The notes under the pieces: generated by a model
What the model saw: the letters and a program-made list of their open reading frames with translations, nothing else
The model's database searches: none
What the model was told of the DNA's origin: nothing
Made by a program: the position numbers and the translations under genes
Shown: one piece after another, positions 43,910 to 54,366 of the stretch
Layout of the letters: the number at the start of each line of letters is the position of its first letter
Position numbering within the stretch: the first letter of the stretch is position 1
From: Thelonectria olida
Lineage: Eukaryota > Ascomycota > Sordariomycetes > Hypocreales > Nectriaceae
Reading direction: 5' to 3'
Assembly: GCA_020736575.1 (NCBI GenBank)
Contig: JAGPYM010000011.1
Span: 744,001 to 808,000 of the forward strand
Length of the DNA: 64,000 nucleotides

Positions 43910-45944
43910 ATGATATTCGAGGAAGACGACCGATACGATGGTGATTATGACCCGCCAGATGAATCACCCCCAGGGCCATTTCCGTTTGAACGAGTCTACC
44001 CTGAGTTGACAGTGGACGAAAGCCCGAAATGGACCGACTGGGAAGGATTCTATCATTTGCTCCACGAAGACAAAGCATGTTTTGTAAGTCTTGCCTCCCC
44101 AACAGTCTCTGCTCATCTCAAATTTTCATGAGCAGCTGACCGTAGTTGTATCATGAAGGCCGGCGCATGGCCCCTAGCCCGTCGAGCAACCGTGGAATCA
44201 ATGCACCAAGTACAAGATGCGCTTCTACTCAGCGCCATGGACTCTCGTCTTTTCTGGGGTGACGCCTCTCGACTGGCCAAACTTGTTGTTCCCACCGGCA
44301 ATGAGAAGATTTTATCTTCATTTGAAGAACCACATCCAAGGGACCGGCAACGAAAGCGGCTGGTTCTACCTATCAAAGTTCAAGCCGAGTCGAACACGAC
44401 TACAATCGTGACCTGCCCCGACAGCGGTTCCGACGAAAACATTGTATCTCTAGAGACTGTGCACAAACTAGAGATAGAGATGGAAAAGTCCAAGGCTGAA
44501 CCGCGAAAATTCTGTCTTGCCAACGGTAAAGTTGTCGAGGCTATAGGCCAAGTCCCGATGCGGTTCTCATTTGTTGCTGGGTCTTCCCGGTCTTCCGTGG
44601 AGCCGTCTTTCTTCGACTGTGTCTTTCAGGTTTTCGCTTCTCTCGCTGTGCCTGCGATCATTGGCATGGAGTTCCTCCATATGACCGAAACCCTCAGTAA
44701 GCATACTGACCGTTTGGTTGAAGAGTATGTTTCCGGCATGCAGTCGCTTAGAGTGAGCAGTATCGGGACTCCTAAAAGAAACGTCATATGCCGCCTGGGC
44801 ACCCATATCGGATGCGCGACTGCTGATACTGGATCCGACTTGGATCTTATAAGCCCAGACTTTGCTAAATCTAGGGCCTTTGAAGTTCATCCAGCATACG
44901 AGAGACTCGAGTTTGCCGATGGCAGTACTGGCTGGACATCTGGGATGATTTCATCATCCCTCTCCATCGGGAACATCGATGATGCACGGGGTTTCCAACG
45001 CCGTGGGTGGTCCATCCCACGAAGCCTCTACGTGTTGGAAAATCTAAATGCAGATATCATCTTGGGCCAAGATACCATCAAAGAGCTCGACATCTTCAGA
45101 CTGCACGCCGAATCCTTCATTCCCAGCATGCCGAGGTTTGGGGAGTCCAGCTTGAACATCATTCGGCACATAGGGGGTGCAGAGCGTCGTGCTTCAAGGC
45201 TTTGGAGCAAACTCAAGGCCAAGAGAGAACGTGGAGTAGAAATCACCAAGGATGGTATGTCATCTGGTGGCTTTCGCATCAAGACACTAACATGATCTAC
45301 TTCACTTCTTAGGGTACGCAGAGCACATGATGCTAGAGGATCAACGCGAGAATTCACGTCGCGAATCTACAAGGATCGACATTGAGAAGAAAACGGGACT
45401 TGAGAAGGAGAAGGCTCAAAAGGATGAAGACGATCGTATTCGAATATGGGAAGACTCACGAGAGCGGCGAGCAATGAGCGCGAGGTTTCGACAGAACCAG
45501 TTCGACAGGTACAGCTGATCCTCGCAAGAATGACTAGTAGGCTAATACCGAAACAGCCACGCCATTGTAGACCAAACAAATCTGCCATATTCGTGTTCAG
45601 TGATCGGGTGTGTCCGATGGGAACAAGGTAATGGATTTAGGACTAAGAACGAGCTGATTCTACATGGATTGTTTCACGATTCACGCGGCCTTCGTTGTCC
45701 TTTCTGCCCCAACCAGGGACTTGAACATTCAACGCCAGATGAATTCATTAGGTTAGTTTCTACTGCAATGACTTCCGCCGCCAGCTGGCCTATGGACTGA
45801 CGTAGACGGAGTAGACATCTAAAAAATTGTCATGCCTTTGAGGACGAGGATGTTCCAGGTGTTAAAGAGCTCCTGGTTGAAGGGCTGAGTGGACGATTGA
45901 AATACTCCAGATTTCCTTTCTCTCTATACCAAAAAGAAAGCTAA
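43910..45944 (+). CDS. Double retropepsin-like protein with C-terminal zinc-finger region
   Basis: The main frame starts at or before 44153 and runs 44153-45254, 45313-45508, 45557-45751 and 45806-45944, 544 codons, all junctions in frame. Two retropepsin-like units are visible: PDSGSDENIVS with IIGMEFLH, and ADTGSDLDLIS with IILGQDTIKELD, each having the DSG/DTG active-site triplet and a later hydrophobic-hydrophobic-Gly element. A charged coiled-coil stretch follows, then Cys/His pairs (CSVIGC with two His; CPFC and HLKNCH) resembling zinc fingers. An acidic first exon (43910-44083, GTAAGT donor) probably belongs to it, but joining it needs a one-base change near the C4 run at 44171-44174. 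No reverse transcriptase or integrase is present, so it is not a complete retroelement. Confidence 0.65.
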
Positions 45945-45983
45945 TTGAGACATTGGGTGGTGGATGAGAATGGCAAAAAGAAG

Positions 45984-46074
45984 GGGTCTGGCCGGGAATA
46001 GAACCCGGGACCTCTCGCAAGCTATGCTTCGGGTTTTTCCCTAAGCGAGAATCATACCACTAGACCACCAGACC
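45984..46074 (-). tRNA. tRNA-Pro(AGG) with a 19-base intron
   Basis: Minus strand. The acceptor stem GGTCTGG pairs with CCAGACC; the D-arm reads GTCTAGTGGTATGA; the anticodon stem is CTCGC/GCGAG with loop TTAGGG-T and anticodon AGG at 46042-46040; and the T-arm is CCCGGGTTCTATTCCCGG with a U at one loop position. The intron (46038-46020) lies one base 3' of the anticodon, as usual for nuclear tRNAs. Mature length is 72 with the discriminator base. Confidence 0.92.
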
Positions 46075-46152
46075 ATTCGAGCCCAGAAGAATTGAGCTCG
46101 TATCACGTGATGACAGCGGCTTACTAATTTGCTTTCATCAATTGTTTGTGTT

Positions 46153-46302
46153 CCCAGTCTTCAATTGGAGCGTCTCTGGCCACGACTTTCACGTCTTCGC
46201 TTCTCCCGCTGTAGCCGCGATTATCGGCATAGTTTCTACGTGTAACTGAACCCCTTAGTAAGCGAATCGAGAGCTTCTTGTTGAAAAACTGGGTGGACGA
46301 TC
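46153..46302 (+). pseudogene. Degenerate partial copy of the retropepsin-like gene
   Basis: 46157-46265 aligns base for base, with many substitutions, to 44590-44705 of the retropepsin-like gene: GTCTTC...GGAGC, TTCGCTTCTC.CGCTGT, GCGAT.AT.GGCAT, and CC..TAGTAAGC share the same order. From about 46270 it switches to a match with the last exon of that gene (45866-45898: GAGCT.CT.GTTGAA...CTG.GTGGACGAT), meaning the copy has an internal deletion. It is full of stops. It is separated from the parent by the tRNA gene. Confidence 0.7.
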
Positions 46303-46627
46303 ATGAGGGACCTAGGAGAACAGGTACTTAGGCACAGAAGAGCAACAGTCGGCCGTTGTTTGCGAAGCTGCTTAGCCTTGAGCAGTCGGGATCCCCTCAT
46401 TCCGGGTACGAAGGGATTTCGCCCTGGCGCTAATGATTCATTCCTGGGGGTCCGATCGACCCAGGTCGGCTCGTTTGCGGGGAACCCGGCCACACTCTCT
46501 CTCATCACTAACATGCCGGCTGTAGCAATGATGATGGAAACCGTTTTCCCATCTCTGTTTAAAAGGCAACGCTCGATATGGAGTAGAACGTAGTCTCGTG
46601 GAGGGTGCAGTTTCCACTGAAGCCAAA
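46303..46627. other. Short intergenic stretch
   Basis: Flank of the retropepsin relic and upstream region of the carboxylesterase pseudogene; nothing else seen. Confidence 0.45.
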
Positions 46628-48034
46628 ATGGGGTCCTCACTCCGAGCCGTCTTTGTTGCCGTCCTGGCAACTCTTGCAAATGAACATGACTCGAACAAAC
46701 ACAATAAACTTCATGTTTTGTCGCCAAATTTCTCCGTTCAGGGATCCTACGCCTCGAACATCTCAACGCTGGTCCGTCGGTTCCTTGGCATCCCGTATGC
46801 TGAGCCGCCCCTCAGCGAGCACCACTTCAAACCACTAAAAACTAAGATCCCCTATCAAAACACCCTCAACGCGACTTCATTCGGGCCAGTATGTATGCAG
46901 TACGACACAGGTGCTCCGTCTGTCTTTAGCGAATATCTGCCCGGGCAACGTGTCACCACCGGCATGTCAGAAGACTGCCTCACTCTGAATATCTGGACAC
47001 CGCAGGAGCGCGACATTGGTCGTGAACTCTTCCCCATCATGATATGGATCCCCGGCGGCGCATTGGTCTCGGGAGGCAGCTCCGTGCCAAACACCAACGG
47101 TGCGCGATTCGTCCAAGCCCAAAAGATGCTCATGGTCACCATCAACTACCGCGTCAACATCTTTGGCTTCCTCGGCGCGGCAGGTCTTGATGGCCGCCAT
47201 GTGAACCCTGGTCTGCTGGACCAGCGCAAGGCCGTGGAATGGCTCTACGACAACATCGCATACTTTGGCGGTGATCCCACCAAGGTGACGCTGTTTGGCC
47301 AGAGCGCCGGAGGAAGCATTCTGGACATATGCCTGGCCAGGCGATCCTCTCGTCCGAGGTTTCATCGTCATGTCTGGTGCGGTCGGCAACCATCAATTCG
47401 CCATGAACCGGACGGAGAACTTTACTTATGTTGCTGAGCAGGTTGGATATATCATGTGGCGGTTTGGCCAAGGATGACGAATTGAGACGCATGCAAACGG
47501 CCAATAGTACCGAAATCATTGAAGTATACAGCAAGTACAATGCTTCAGAAAATGGAGGCGCGAGTCTCGCCTTTGGCGCTATGGCTGATGATGAGACCAT
47601 CTTTGCCAACAGGACTGAGAAGCGGGATCGAGGGCTTGTCTCAAGACTTGTAAGCTGACGTTTCTCGTAATACCCCCTTGTTTGTAATACTGTACTGAAT
47701 TATTGTCAGCCTATGATACACGGCAGTACTGCAAACGACTGCGCCTCACTCTACAGCCCCTTCGATGGTTCTGCCCCCAACCAAACCGAAGTTGACTCCC
47801 TTACCGACGAATTCTTCAACTGCCGGGCGCGAATCGCCTCTCAGGCACGTCACGATCTCGACATTCCTGTCTGGAGATACTGATACTATGGCCCATGGGC
47901 TTACGCGCCTTGGATGGCCTATGTCTAGCGAAGATGAAGAGACGCTGGTCAGGTTGGGAGTCAACGGAACCGGCAGGGTAGTTCTGTCCTCGGGATCCGA
48001 AGGTGATGAAGGCTGCGGGCCAAATGTTGGATGA
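46628..48034 (+). pseudogene. Type-B carboxylesterase pseudogene, paralogue of the intact gene at 14445
   Basis: The first 230 codons are intact, with a signal-peptide-like start, RRFLGIPYAEPPL, SEDCLTLNIW, PGGALVSGG and the nucleophile elbow GQSAGG. The frame breaks near 47318-47330 and again near 47440-47460. An intron at about 47649-47709 lies where the intact paralogue has its first intron. After it, the acid-residue motif NANEG is changed to TANDC. A TGA at 47881 stands where an Arg is expected in the WRYRYYG block. The segment with the catalytic His is missing, and the C-terminal residues (ETLVRLGV onward) are recognisable but shifted. It cannot make an active esterase. Confidence 0.82.
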
Positions 48035-48094
48035 GAGAGCAATCGTAGACTTTTGTCTAGTTTGTCGTTTCTAGTTTGATCTCAAGATACAAGC

Positions 48095-49462
48095 TCAGCC
48101 CCAGTCACTTCGTACCCTAGACCGTTGTTCTTCCTGCTTACTGCGAGACTCAATTACTGAAAGAAAGTGATCCAAAGCTAGCCGATCCTTTTCTCTAGTT
48201 CCGGGCTCCAGCACAAAGTGGCGATTCCATGAACCAACGTCATCATCGTCTTGTTCATAGCAGAAACTATCCCCCACGTTGTCAACGTATCTGAAGTCGG
48301 TAGTTCCTGCTGACTGCATGTAGAATCCCCGGAGCGTTTTCATCGACTTGCTCCATTGGTTAAGCATGAGATGCCATCGAAGGGAAAGTAGAGTGATGGT
48401 AGTATCGGGCGGACGAGGAGCAGTCCACCATTCAGGGGTGGGATCACTTCCGTCTACCGCATTGAATGTCCTGTAGAGAACGCTGCACTGATCAAAGTGT
48501 ATTTCTTCGAGACTGAGAGATGCGAGCCAGTCGACTTGGCGTTGGAACCCAAAGACATACTTGCCTAAAGTAAGTACTTTGAGGTTTGGGAGTCCATTGT
48601 GGCCACCGATGTCGCAAAGATCCTTGTGCGGACTCCAACCCCACCATTCCATCGCCGTTAGAGATAACTCTCTGAGATTCTCAATGACCTGGGGTGTAAG
48701 CCATATGGTTGGGATACGCTCGTAGAAGTCGTGCCGGTCGTTGCTGTCACAGTGATCAGTCCCTTCGTCGTCTGTGATTACTTCGCCTGCGAGATGAATT
48801 TTTAAATTCCTAACACGACCAGAGGCAAAGATGGCCTGGAAGGCAGGAAGGGCGATCAGTTTTTTGTCGTCCGGAGAACCAAGATTTTCGATCGTCAAGG
48901 CAGTAGGGAACACGGGAGACGCGTGTTGAGAAGGATCCTGCTCTCCATCATGCTCAGAAGAGTGGGATGTCTGATCAGGCGACCCAGTCCCAGCCAAGCC
49001 TTCAAAGACAGTGAGGATGACTTTCTTTCTCAGCTCCAACTCTCCATCGTCACACCAGTTCAAGTCTTTGGTAAACTGTATGTGAAGCGATTCCAGATGC
49101 TGAAAATATCGCAAAAAAGAAAGAGCTTCCATAAAGCCCCGAGGAGCTTGATACACCGAGTAATCAACAAAGACATGTTCAAAGTCGCGAATGGCAAACG
49201 TTTCCTGCCACGTGTCGCAGGTAAATTCTCGCAAGAAAGAACGCAGCTTGTCCGACTTTGCGATGTTGATGAAGCCCTCGCCCGATTTCGGATGGACCTT
49301 GAGATTGAATGTTCGGAAGGCGCCAGGAGTTGCAATTGAGGCCAAACGGCGAGAGACCAATCTTAGCTGCAGGAGCGAATTCTTGGGTAGATAGAACACA
49401 ATGTGTTCCACAGTTTCCAGTGGTAACGCCTTGAGGGTGACCGAGGACGATGATTCCGACAT
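48095..49462 (-). CDS. F-box domain protein
   Basis: Single exon of 455 residues. An F-box lies at residues 11-50 (LKALPLETVEHIVFYL, then LLQLRLVSRRLASIATPGAFRTF). The rest has no clear named repeat but shows Leu/Ile-rich segments, such as LRELSLTAMEWW and LPNLKVLTLGKYVFG, spaced like degenerate leucine-rich repeats, with an acidic linker in the middle. F-box proteins recruit substrates to SCF ubiquitin ligases through Skp1; the target is unknown. Such fungal F-box proteins are numerous and fast-evolving. Confidence 0.85.
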   Translation of the reverse strand: MSESSSSVTLKALPLETVEHIVFYLPKNSLLQLRLVSRRLASIATPGAFRTFNLKVHPKSGEGFINIAKSDKLRSFLREFTCDTWQETFAIRDFEHVFVDYSVYQAPRGFMEALSFLRYFQHLESLHIQFTKDLNWCDDGELELRKKVILTVFEGLAGTGSPDQTSHSSEHDGEQDPSQHASPVFPTALTIENLGSPDDKKLIALPAFQAIFASGRVRNLKIHLAGEVITDDEGTDHCDSNDRHDFYERIPTIWLTPQVIENLRELSLTAMEWWGWSPHKDLCDIGGHNGLPNLKVLTLGKYVFGFQRQVDWLASLSLEEIHFDQCSVLYRTFNAVDGSDPTPEWWTAPRPPDTTITLLSLRWHLMLNQWSKSMKTLRGFYMQSAGTTDFRYVDNVGDSFCYEQDDDDVGSWNRHFVLEPGTREKDRLALDHFLSVIESRSKQEEQRSRVRSDWG

Positions 49463-49897
49463 TGATGTGGTTGAGATAGTATGAGGTGACAGAAGAGAAA
49501 AAAAAGGAATGCCGAGGCTTCTACTGTAGAATGTCTAGAGTCCCAGGTGTTGTTGCTGTGAGGCTATGCTCGTACTCAATGCGGCCATGTCCTACAGGGT
49601 CCGTCGGTCCGACAACATTGAGCTTGCTTACAAGGTACCAGACGTGTACCACCGCCAAGCGTCATGGAATTAGGCAACTGTTCACATGATCCCTCCTCAA
49701 CACGTCATCCAGCCATTTAGCCGCCATGCTTTGCATAAGCGCTTATTGGAATAAACCAGCCGTTGGGCCAGTCACTCATTACGTATAGTTACAACACGAT
49801 ACGGTATCACTGATTATAAATGTTGACCGGCCCTTATGCGAATTGTTGTTTCACCTGTTCACCGTATCCAATTCTTTATCGTCTGCCTTCTGCAACC
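49463..49897. other. Divergent intergenic stretch
   Basis: Promoter space between the F-box gene (minus) and the MFS gene (plus). Confidence 0.45.
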
Positions 49898-51777
49898 ATG
49901 GCGTCTACGCAAGTTCTCGAACAACATCAAGCCACAGTCCAGACAGATGCAGCTCCCCCCGAGCCGCCAAGACCTACAGATGCTTTAGAAATTGAAGAGG
50001 AGCAAGATGCTGACGTTGAGGAGAACATCGTTTATCCATCAGGAACGAAGCTCTGGTTTACAATGGCCTCACTTTGCATTGCGTGTTTCCTTAGCGGACT
50101 AGTAGGTGCCCGGATCATATTATTCTCTACCCTTGAAAACTGCCGGCTAACGACAATACAAACAGGATCTTACCATCGTCGCGGTCGTTGTACCAAGCAT
50201 CACTGATAAATTCCAGACTATCGCAGATATCGGGTGGTATTCCGCTGCCTAGTAAGAACCCCAATTACTTGACGTACCCACCATTCATCTGATGAATCAT
50301 TCGCACGTTTTAGTGGTATGACTATGAGTGCCTTTGTCTTTCTGTAAGCGTGCCCTGATCTTCGTATCATCAGACACAACTGATGAAACTTATTTGCAGC
50401 ATTGGACAGATTTACACACTCTTTCCCGCCAAAACTGTCTATATTACCGGCCTTGTCATCTTCGAAACCGGATCTCTCATCTGCACATTAGCGCCTACTT
50501 CCGCCGTCTTCATTCTTGGCCGGGCCATCAGCGGTCTTGGCCGTGGTGTCATCAATGGCGGCCTCTTCAAGCTCTTGCGCCATAGCTTCCCTGTCCCCAA
50601 GCAACCTCTCATGAACAGCATTGTCGGCGCCGTCCAGAGCGCAGGACTGGTCGCTGCCCCGACGATTGGAGGGGGGCTCACTGACGCCTTCTCGTGGAGG
50701 GCTTGTTTTGGCATCAATCTGCCCCTGGGCGTCGTTTGCATTCTCCTGACGGCCTATGGTGTGGATGATCCGGTTGTCAATCGACATGAAGAGTTGACGT
50801 TAAAACAGAAAATCAAAAAGATCAACGTGTTGGGTACACTACTCGCCGTACCTGGTATAACATGTCTTCTAATGGCGCTGCAATGGGGGGGATCCAAATA
50901 CGGCTGGGGCAATTGGCAAATCATCCTTCTACTTGTGGTTTCTCTCATCTTGATTGCCGCCTTTGGATACCTGCAACACCACCAAGGTGAAAACGCCCTT
51001 CTTCCACCAAGAATTTTGAAACAGAGAAGTATCATTGCGGGAATGTGGTTCGCCGCCTGCTGCGAAGGCGTGCTCGCAGTCACAGAGTACTACATGTCCA
51101 TCTATTTCCAAGGAGTCAGAGGGTACACGGCTTCCCGATCAGGTCTTCTCGCTCTCCCGATGATTGTAGGGTTGACAGTTGCGCTCATTATTTCTGGCAT
51201 TGGCACGACCTTGACTGGGTACTACTACCGTATGTCATCCCTCTCGAATATCATGGCTGCCGACTAACATGGTACCTTAGCGTTTATGCTGGCTGCCAGT
51301 TTTCTAGCACCCATTGCTTGCGGCCTGCTGACAACTCTCAATCTTCATGAACAAATTGGCAAGGCGGTTGCTCTTCTCGCCTTCCTGGGCGCAGCAGTCG
51401 GGCTGGGCATTCAAGGTCCTCAAATTGCCATGCAGGCCATCTTATCCATCGACGACGTCTCTCTCGGGGGTGCAGTCATCAACTTTGGTTCTGGAATGGG
51501 CTCGTCCTTGTGGATTTGTGCCTCGGCAACCTTGTTCCAAAGTCGCCTTTTCGATGAAATTCAAGCTTCTGCACCGGGAACGAACGTTACAGCAGTGAAA
51601 GACGCTGGGCTCTCGGGCTTACGAGAGTCAATTGGCCAGGAGAAGCTGGGAAGGGTCTTGGCAGGATATGAAAATGCCGTTGTTCAGACGCTGTACATCC
51701 CATTGGCACTGGCATTGCTCACGATTGTTGGTTCACTTGCCATGGAGCGGAAGTCGGTCAAGAAGAAGCAATCATGA
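49898..51777 (+). CDS. MFS multidrug/toxin efflux carrier (DHA2, 14-helix type)
   Basis: Five exons, 49898-50101, 50166-50251, 50314-50343, 50400-51229 and 51281-51777, join in frame to 548 residues; the third exon is only 30 bases. After an acidic cytosolic N-terminus come the membrane helices with DHA2 motifs: [15 protein letters not shown] (motif D1-like, with Asp), [24 protein letters not shown], and [26 protein letters not shown] (motif C region), ending with [10 protein letters not shown]. Members are drug:proton antiporters exporting toxins, including secondary metabolites. The substrate is unknown, and no biosynthetic cluster lies next to it. Convergent with the FMN oxidase, 179 bases apart. 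Confidence 0.92.
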
Positions 51778-51956
51778 GACCATACGCCAACTTGCGACAG
51801 TGGCATCAGCCTCTTCGATGACTTTGGGGCCGACGAAGGGAAATCATGTACGTCTCTGAGGAAAGGCCTTGAATTTGGTCATGATGTCCTCTATACCTAC
51901 ATTGCTTTAAAAACGCTCAAAGCAAATGATCTACCGCAAGGAGTTGTCAGCCAACC

Positions 51957-53291
51957 CTACAATTTAGATTGCGGCAAAACCTGAAGATCAGCCCTGCTCA
52001 AGTCATGAATGCTCTTCTTGCCACAGTTTCCCAGCATGTTATCCGTATCTGCCAACAAGCATTTGAGAACGTGTTCGACGCCTCCCTGGCCGCCAGCAGC
52101 AAGGCCATATACATACGGACGTCCAATGCACACAGCCTTTGCACCCAATGCCAAGGCCTTCAACACGTCTGATCCTGTCCGAACTCCGCTGTCGAAGATG
52201 ACTGTCAAGTTGGAACTCTTGACCTTCTCGTCTGCCGTAATCTCCGCGAGCGCATCCAAAGACGCGATCGCTCCATCGAGTTGGCGGCCGCCGTGATTTG
52301 AAACGATGATACCATCCATCCCATAGTCGATGGCTAAATGGGCGTCCTCGGCAGTCTGGATTCCTTTGAGAACAATTGGGCCGTCCCAAAGTCGCTTCAA
52401 GATCTTGAGATGCTCCCATTCGCGATACGTCCCAGAATTCATGACATCAAGCCATGCTCTGGACTTTTGAATCACCCTTGCGTTGAGAAGAATCTGAGCC
52501 GCGCCGTAGGCGGTTCCAGGACGTCGCATGATTGACCACAGCTCTGCCAGCTTTTCGCCGTAACCCCGCGTGTCATTCCTTTGCATCTCTTCGAAGAGTG
52601 TACTGAAGACTGGATCGGAGAAGCCAACCTGACAGCCTTGGCCCCAAATGAAGGGTAGATAGGCCGTGTCAAGATCAGTCGGTCTCCAGGCGAGATGGAA
52701 CGTGTCGAGCGTGACGACCAGAACCTTGTACCCCGATGCCTTTGCTCGGTTCAAGAGGCTGACAGTGACCTCTTCATATTGCGGTTTGGGCCAGTACAGT
52801 TGAAACCAACGGTGACCGTCTGCGTTAGCCACTGCGACCTGCTCTATTGTCCGAGTTGCCGCTGTTGACAGAATCATGGGCACTTCGAGAGCATGGCAAG
52901 CCCGAGCCGTGGCTTCTTCGGCGTCTGGGTGCATGATGTTCTGGACGCCGACAGGAGCAACCAACAAGGGCGACTTGTACCTCGTCCCAAAGAGCTCTAT
53001 CCCGACATCACGTCTCGTGGCATCGACCAAGAAGCGCGGCCGGAGCCTATACCGATTAAAGGCTTCGCGGTTGGCGCTAGCTGTGGCGCCACTGCTTGCG
53101 GAGCCATAGACATAGCCGAAATTGGGCGTCGGTACTTTGGATCGTGCCAACCTCTCCCATTCAGAGTGGGTTGTTGAAAAGATTGGTGGGCGGAAGGACT
53201 GGTAGATGTCGCGTTGGAAGGAAGAGTGGCTGGCTGGATCTGGTTCCGTGTATGGTTGATTTAATCGTTTTGCATCAATCTCGTTGGGCAT
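51957..53291 (-). CDS. FMN-dependent alpha-hydroxy acid dehydrogenase/oxidase (lactate 2-monooxygenase-like)
   Basis: Single exon of 444 residues. It has the glycolate-oxidase/lactate-dehydrogenase TIM barrel: the flavin-binding stretch LLVAPVGVQNIMHPDAE, STAATRTIEQVA, WFQLYWPK, VVTLDTFHLAWR, PIVLKGIQTAEDA, the catalytic His/Arg motif IIVSNHGGRQLDGA, and FDSGVRTGSDVLKALALGAKAVCIGRPYVYGLA. It oxidises 2-hydroxy acids with FMN; similar fungal proteins are annotated as lactate 2-monooxygenase or L-lactate dehydrogenase (cytochrome-independent). There is no cytochrome b2 domain and no presequence, so it is cytosolic or peroxisomal. The last residues (QSKL) are not a strict PTS1, but SKL-like peroxisome targeting is plausible. 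Confidence 0.9.
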   Translation of the reverse strand: MPNEIDAKRLNQPYTEPDPASHSSFQRDIYQSFRPPIFSTTHSEWERLARSKVPTPNFGYVYGSASSGATASANREAFNRYRLRPRFLVDATRRDVGIELFGTRYKSPLLVAPVGVQNIMHPDAEEATARACHALEVPMILSTAATRTIEQVAVANADGHRWFQLYWPKPQYEEVTVSLLNRAKASGYKVLVVTLDTFHLAWRPTDLDTAYLPFIWGQGCQVGFSDPVFSTLFEEMQRNDTRGYGEKLAELWSIMRRPGTAYGAAQILLNARVIQKSRAWLDVMNSGTYREWEHLKILKRLWDGPIVLKGIQTAEDAHLAIDYGMDGIIVSNHGGRQLDGAIASLDALAEITADEKVKSSNLTVIFDSGVRTGSDVLKALALGAKAVCIGRPYVYGLAAGGQGGVEHVLKCLLADTDNMLGNCGKKSIHDLSRADLQVLPQSKL

Positions 53292-53839
53292 TGTTAGGGA
53301 GCGAGTTGAGAGACGTCAAGATGAAAGTGAATATGGGCTGTGCAAGAGGAAGAAAGTAGGAGATAGTCTATAATGCACCTAAAGAGGCCCTTTCTTTTCA
53401 AGGCGTGTTCTTACTCATCTGTTGATCTTGCCCAAGTTTGGGAATTAAGCTGGCGGGGGAGATTATCCGGCGGGGATCCAAGATGCCTCGGCATGTGAAA
53501 CGACCATGCTGTGAAAGGATACGCCCCGAAAGCTCTCAGGCTCGGGGGATTCTTCGTAGTGATTTCGGCATGGTGCAATATCGCACGCCGAAGAATGTTC
53601 AAACAGTTCTCGTGTCAGTAGCGGGCATAACGGGGGCCGGCCGACGGTTCGCCAAATGCCTCAGCCGAGGAAGCCCAAGAGTTAGCGAGGGCAGAAGGGC
53701 GCTAGAGCCTACAGCACACTCGGCGAGCTACTGGAAGAAGCTCGCCAAGTTGAAGTCTTACAATAATACACTCGTGCCTACTTTTGGCCTCTCTGTTCAC
53801 CTTGGTCTCACACCCCTCAAATATTCTCTCAGCCAATAA

Positions 53840-53869
53840 GAGAATTGCACCACACAATAACCTATAAGG
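53840..53869 (+). repeat. Direct repeat copy 1, left of the AT-rich island
   Basis: GAGAATTGCACCACACA, then CCTATAAGG. Matches, with a few differences, the copy at 54336-54366. Confidence 0.6.
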
Positions 53870-53920
53870 GATGCGCGACCACTGCGCGCCCGCCGACCAG
53901 GCGCGCTGGACCCATATTCT

Positions 53921-54120
53921 TCCACTTTTAAATATAAGTTTTATTTTATGTATTTACCTTAAAATTAAAATAGATAGTATAAATTCAAGGGTTACTTTTA
54001 GGCTAAATAAGTATCTATTAAGAGAATATAATATTAAGAGCTTACTATTATATAGTTATAACATTTTAGCATATAGCCTAATAAGGACTACGTTTGCTAT
54101 AAGAAATAGTCTAGGTGAAC
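53921..54120. repeat. AT-rich island, probable RIP-altered transposon remnant
   Basis: About 200 bases made almost only of A and T with many TA steps (for example ATTAAAATAGATAGTATAAA), abrupt against the GC-balanced surroundings. This composition is typical of repeat-induced point mutation in ascomycetes. Confidence 0.6.
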
Positions 54121-54335
54121 CCTTGATAGGTTTTCAATTTGGTTTAGGCTTCTGTCAGCTGCAGTTGCCTTTTAATAGTTTGATCCCTTAGTAGTTCACG
54201 CCCGGTTCGGGATCCTTAAGCCAGAGTCTAGACGCTCGGGATCTTGAAGTTGTAAGGGTTAGCGTGGTGTGACTCGCCCGTCAATAGACCTATCCGGCGA
54301 AGCCAAAAAGATCAACCAGCTATCTCACTGCGTGA

Positions 54336-54366
54336 GAGAACTGCACCACACACCTGCCTATAAGGA
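54336..54366 (+). repeat. Direct repeat copy 2, right of the AT-rich island
   Basis: GAGAACTGCACCACACACC, then TGCCTATAAGGA. Partner of 53840-53869. Confidence 0.6.

Noticed and set aside
53438..53839. 133-codon plus-strand open frame
   Set aside because: Composition is unlike a protein of known type; overlaps the promoter side of the FMN oxidase and borders repeat sequence.
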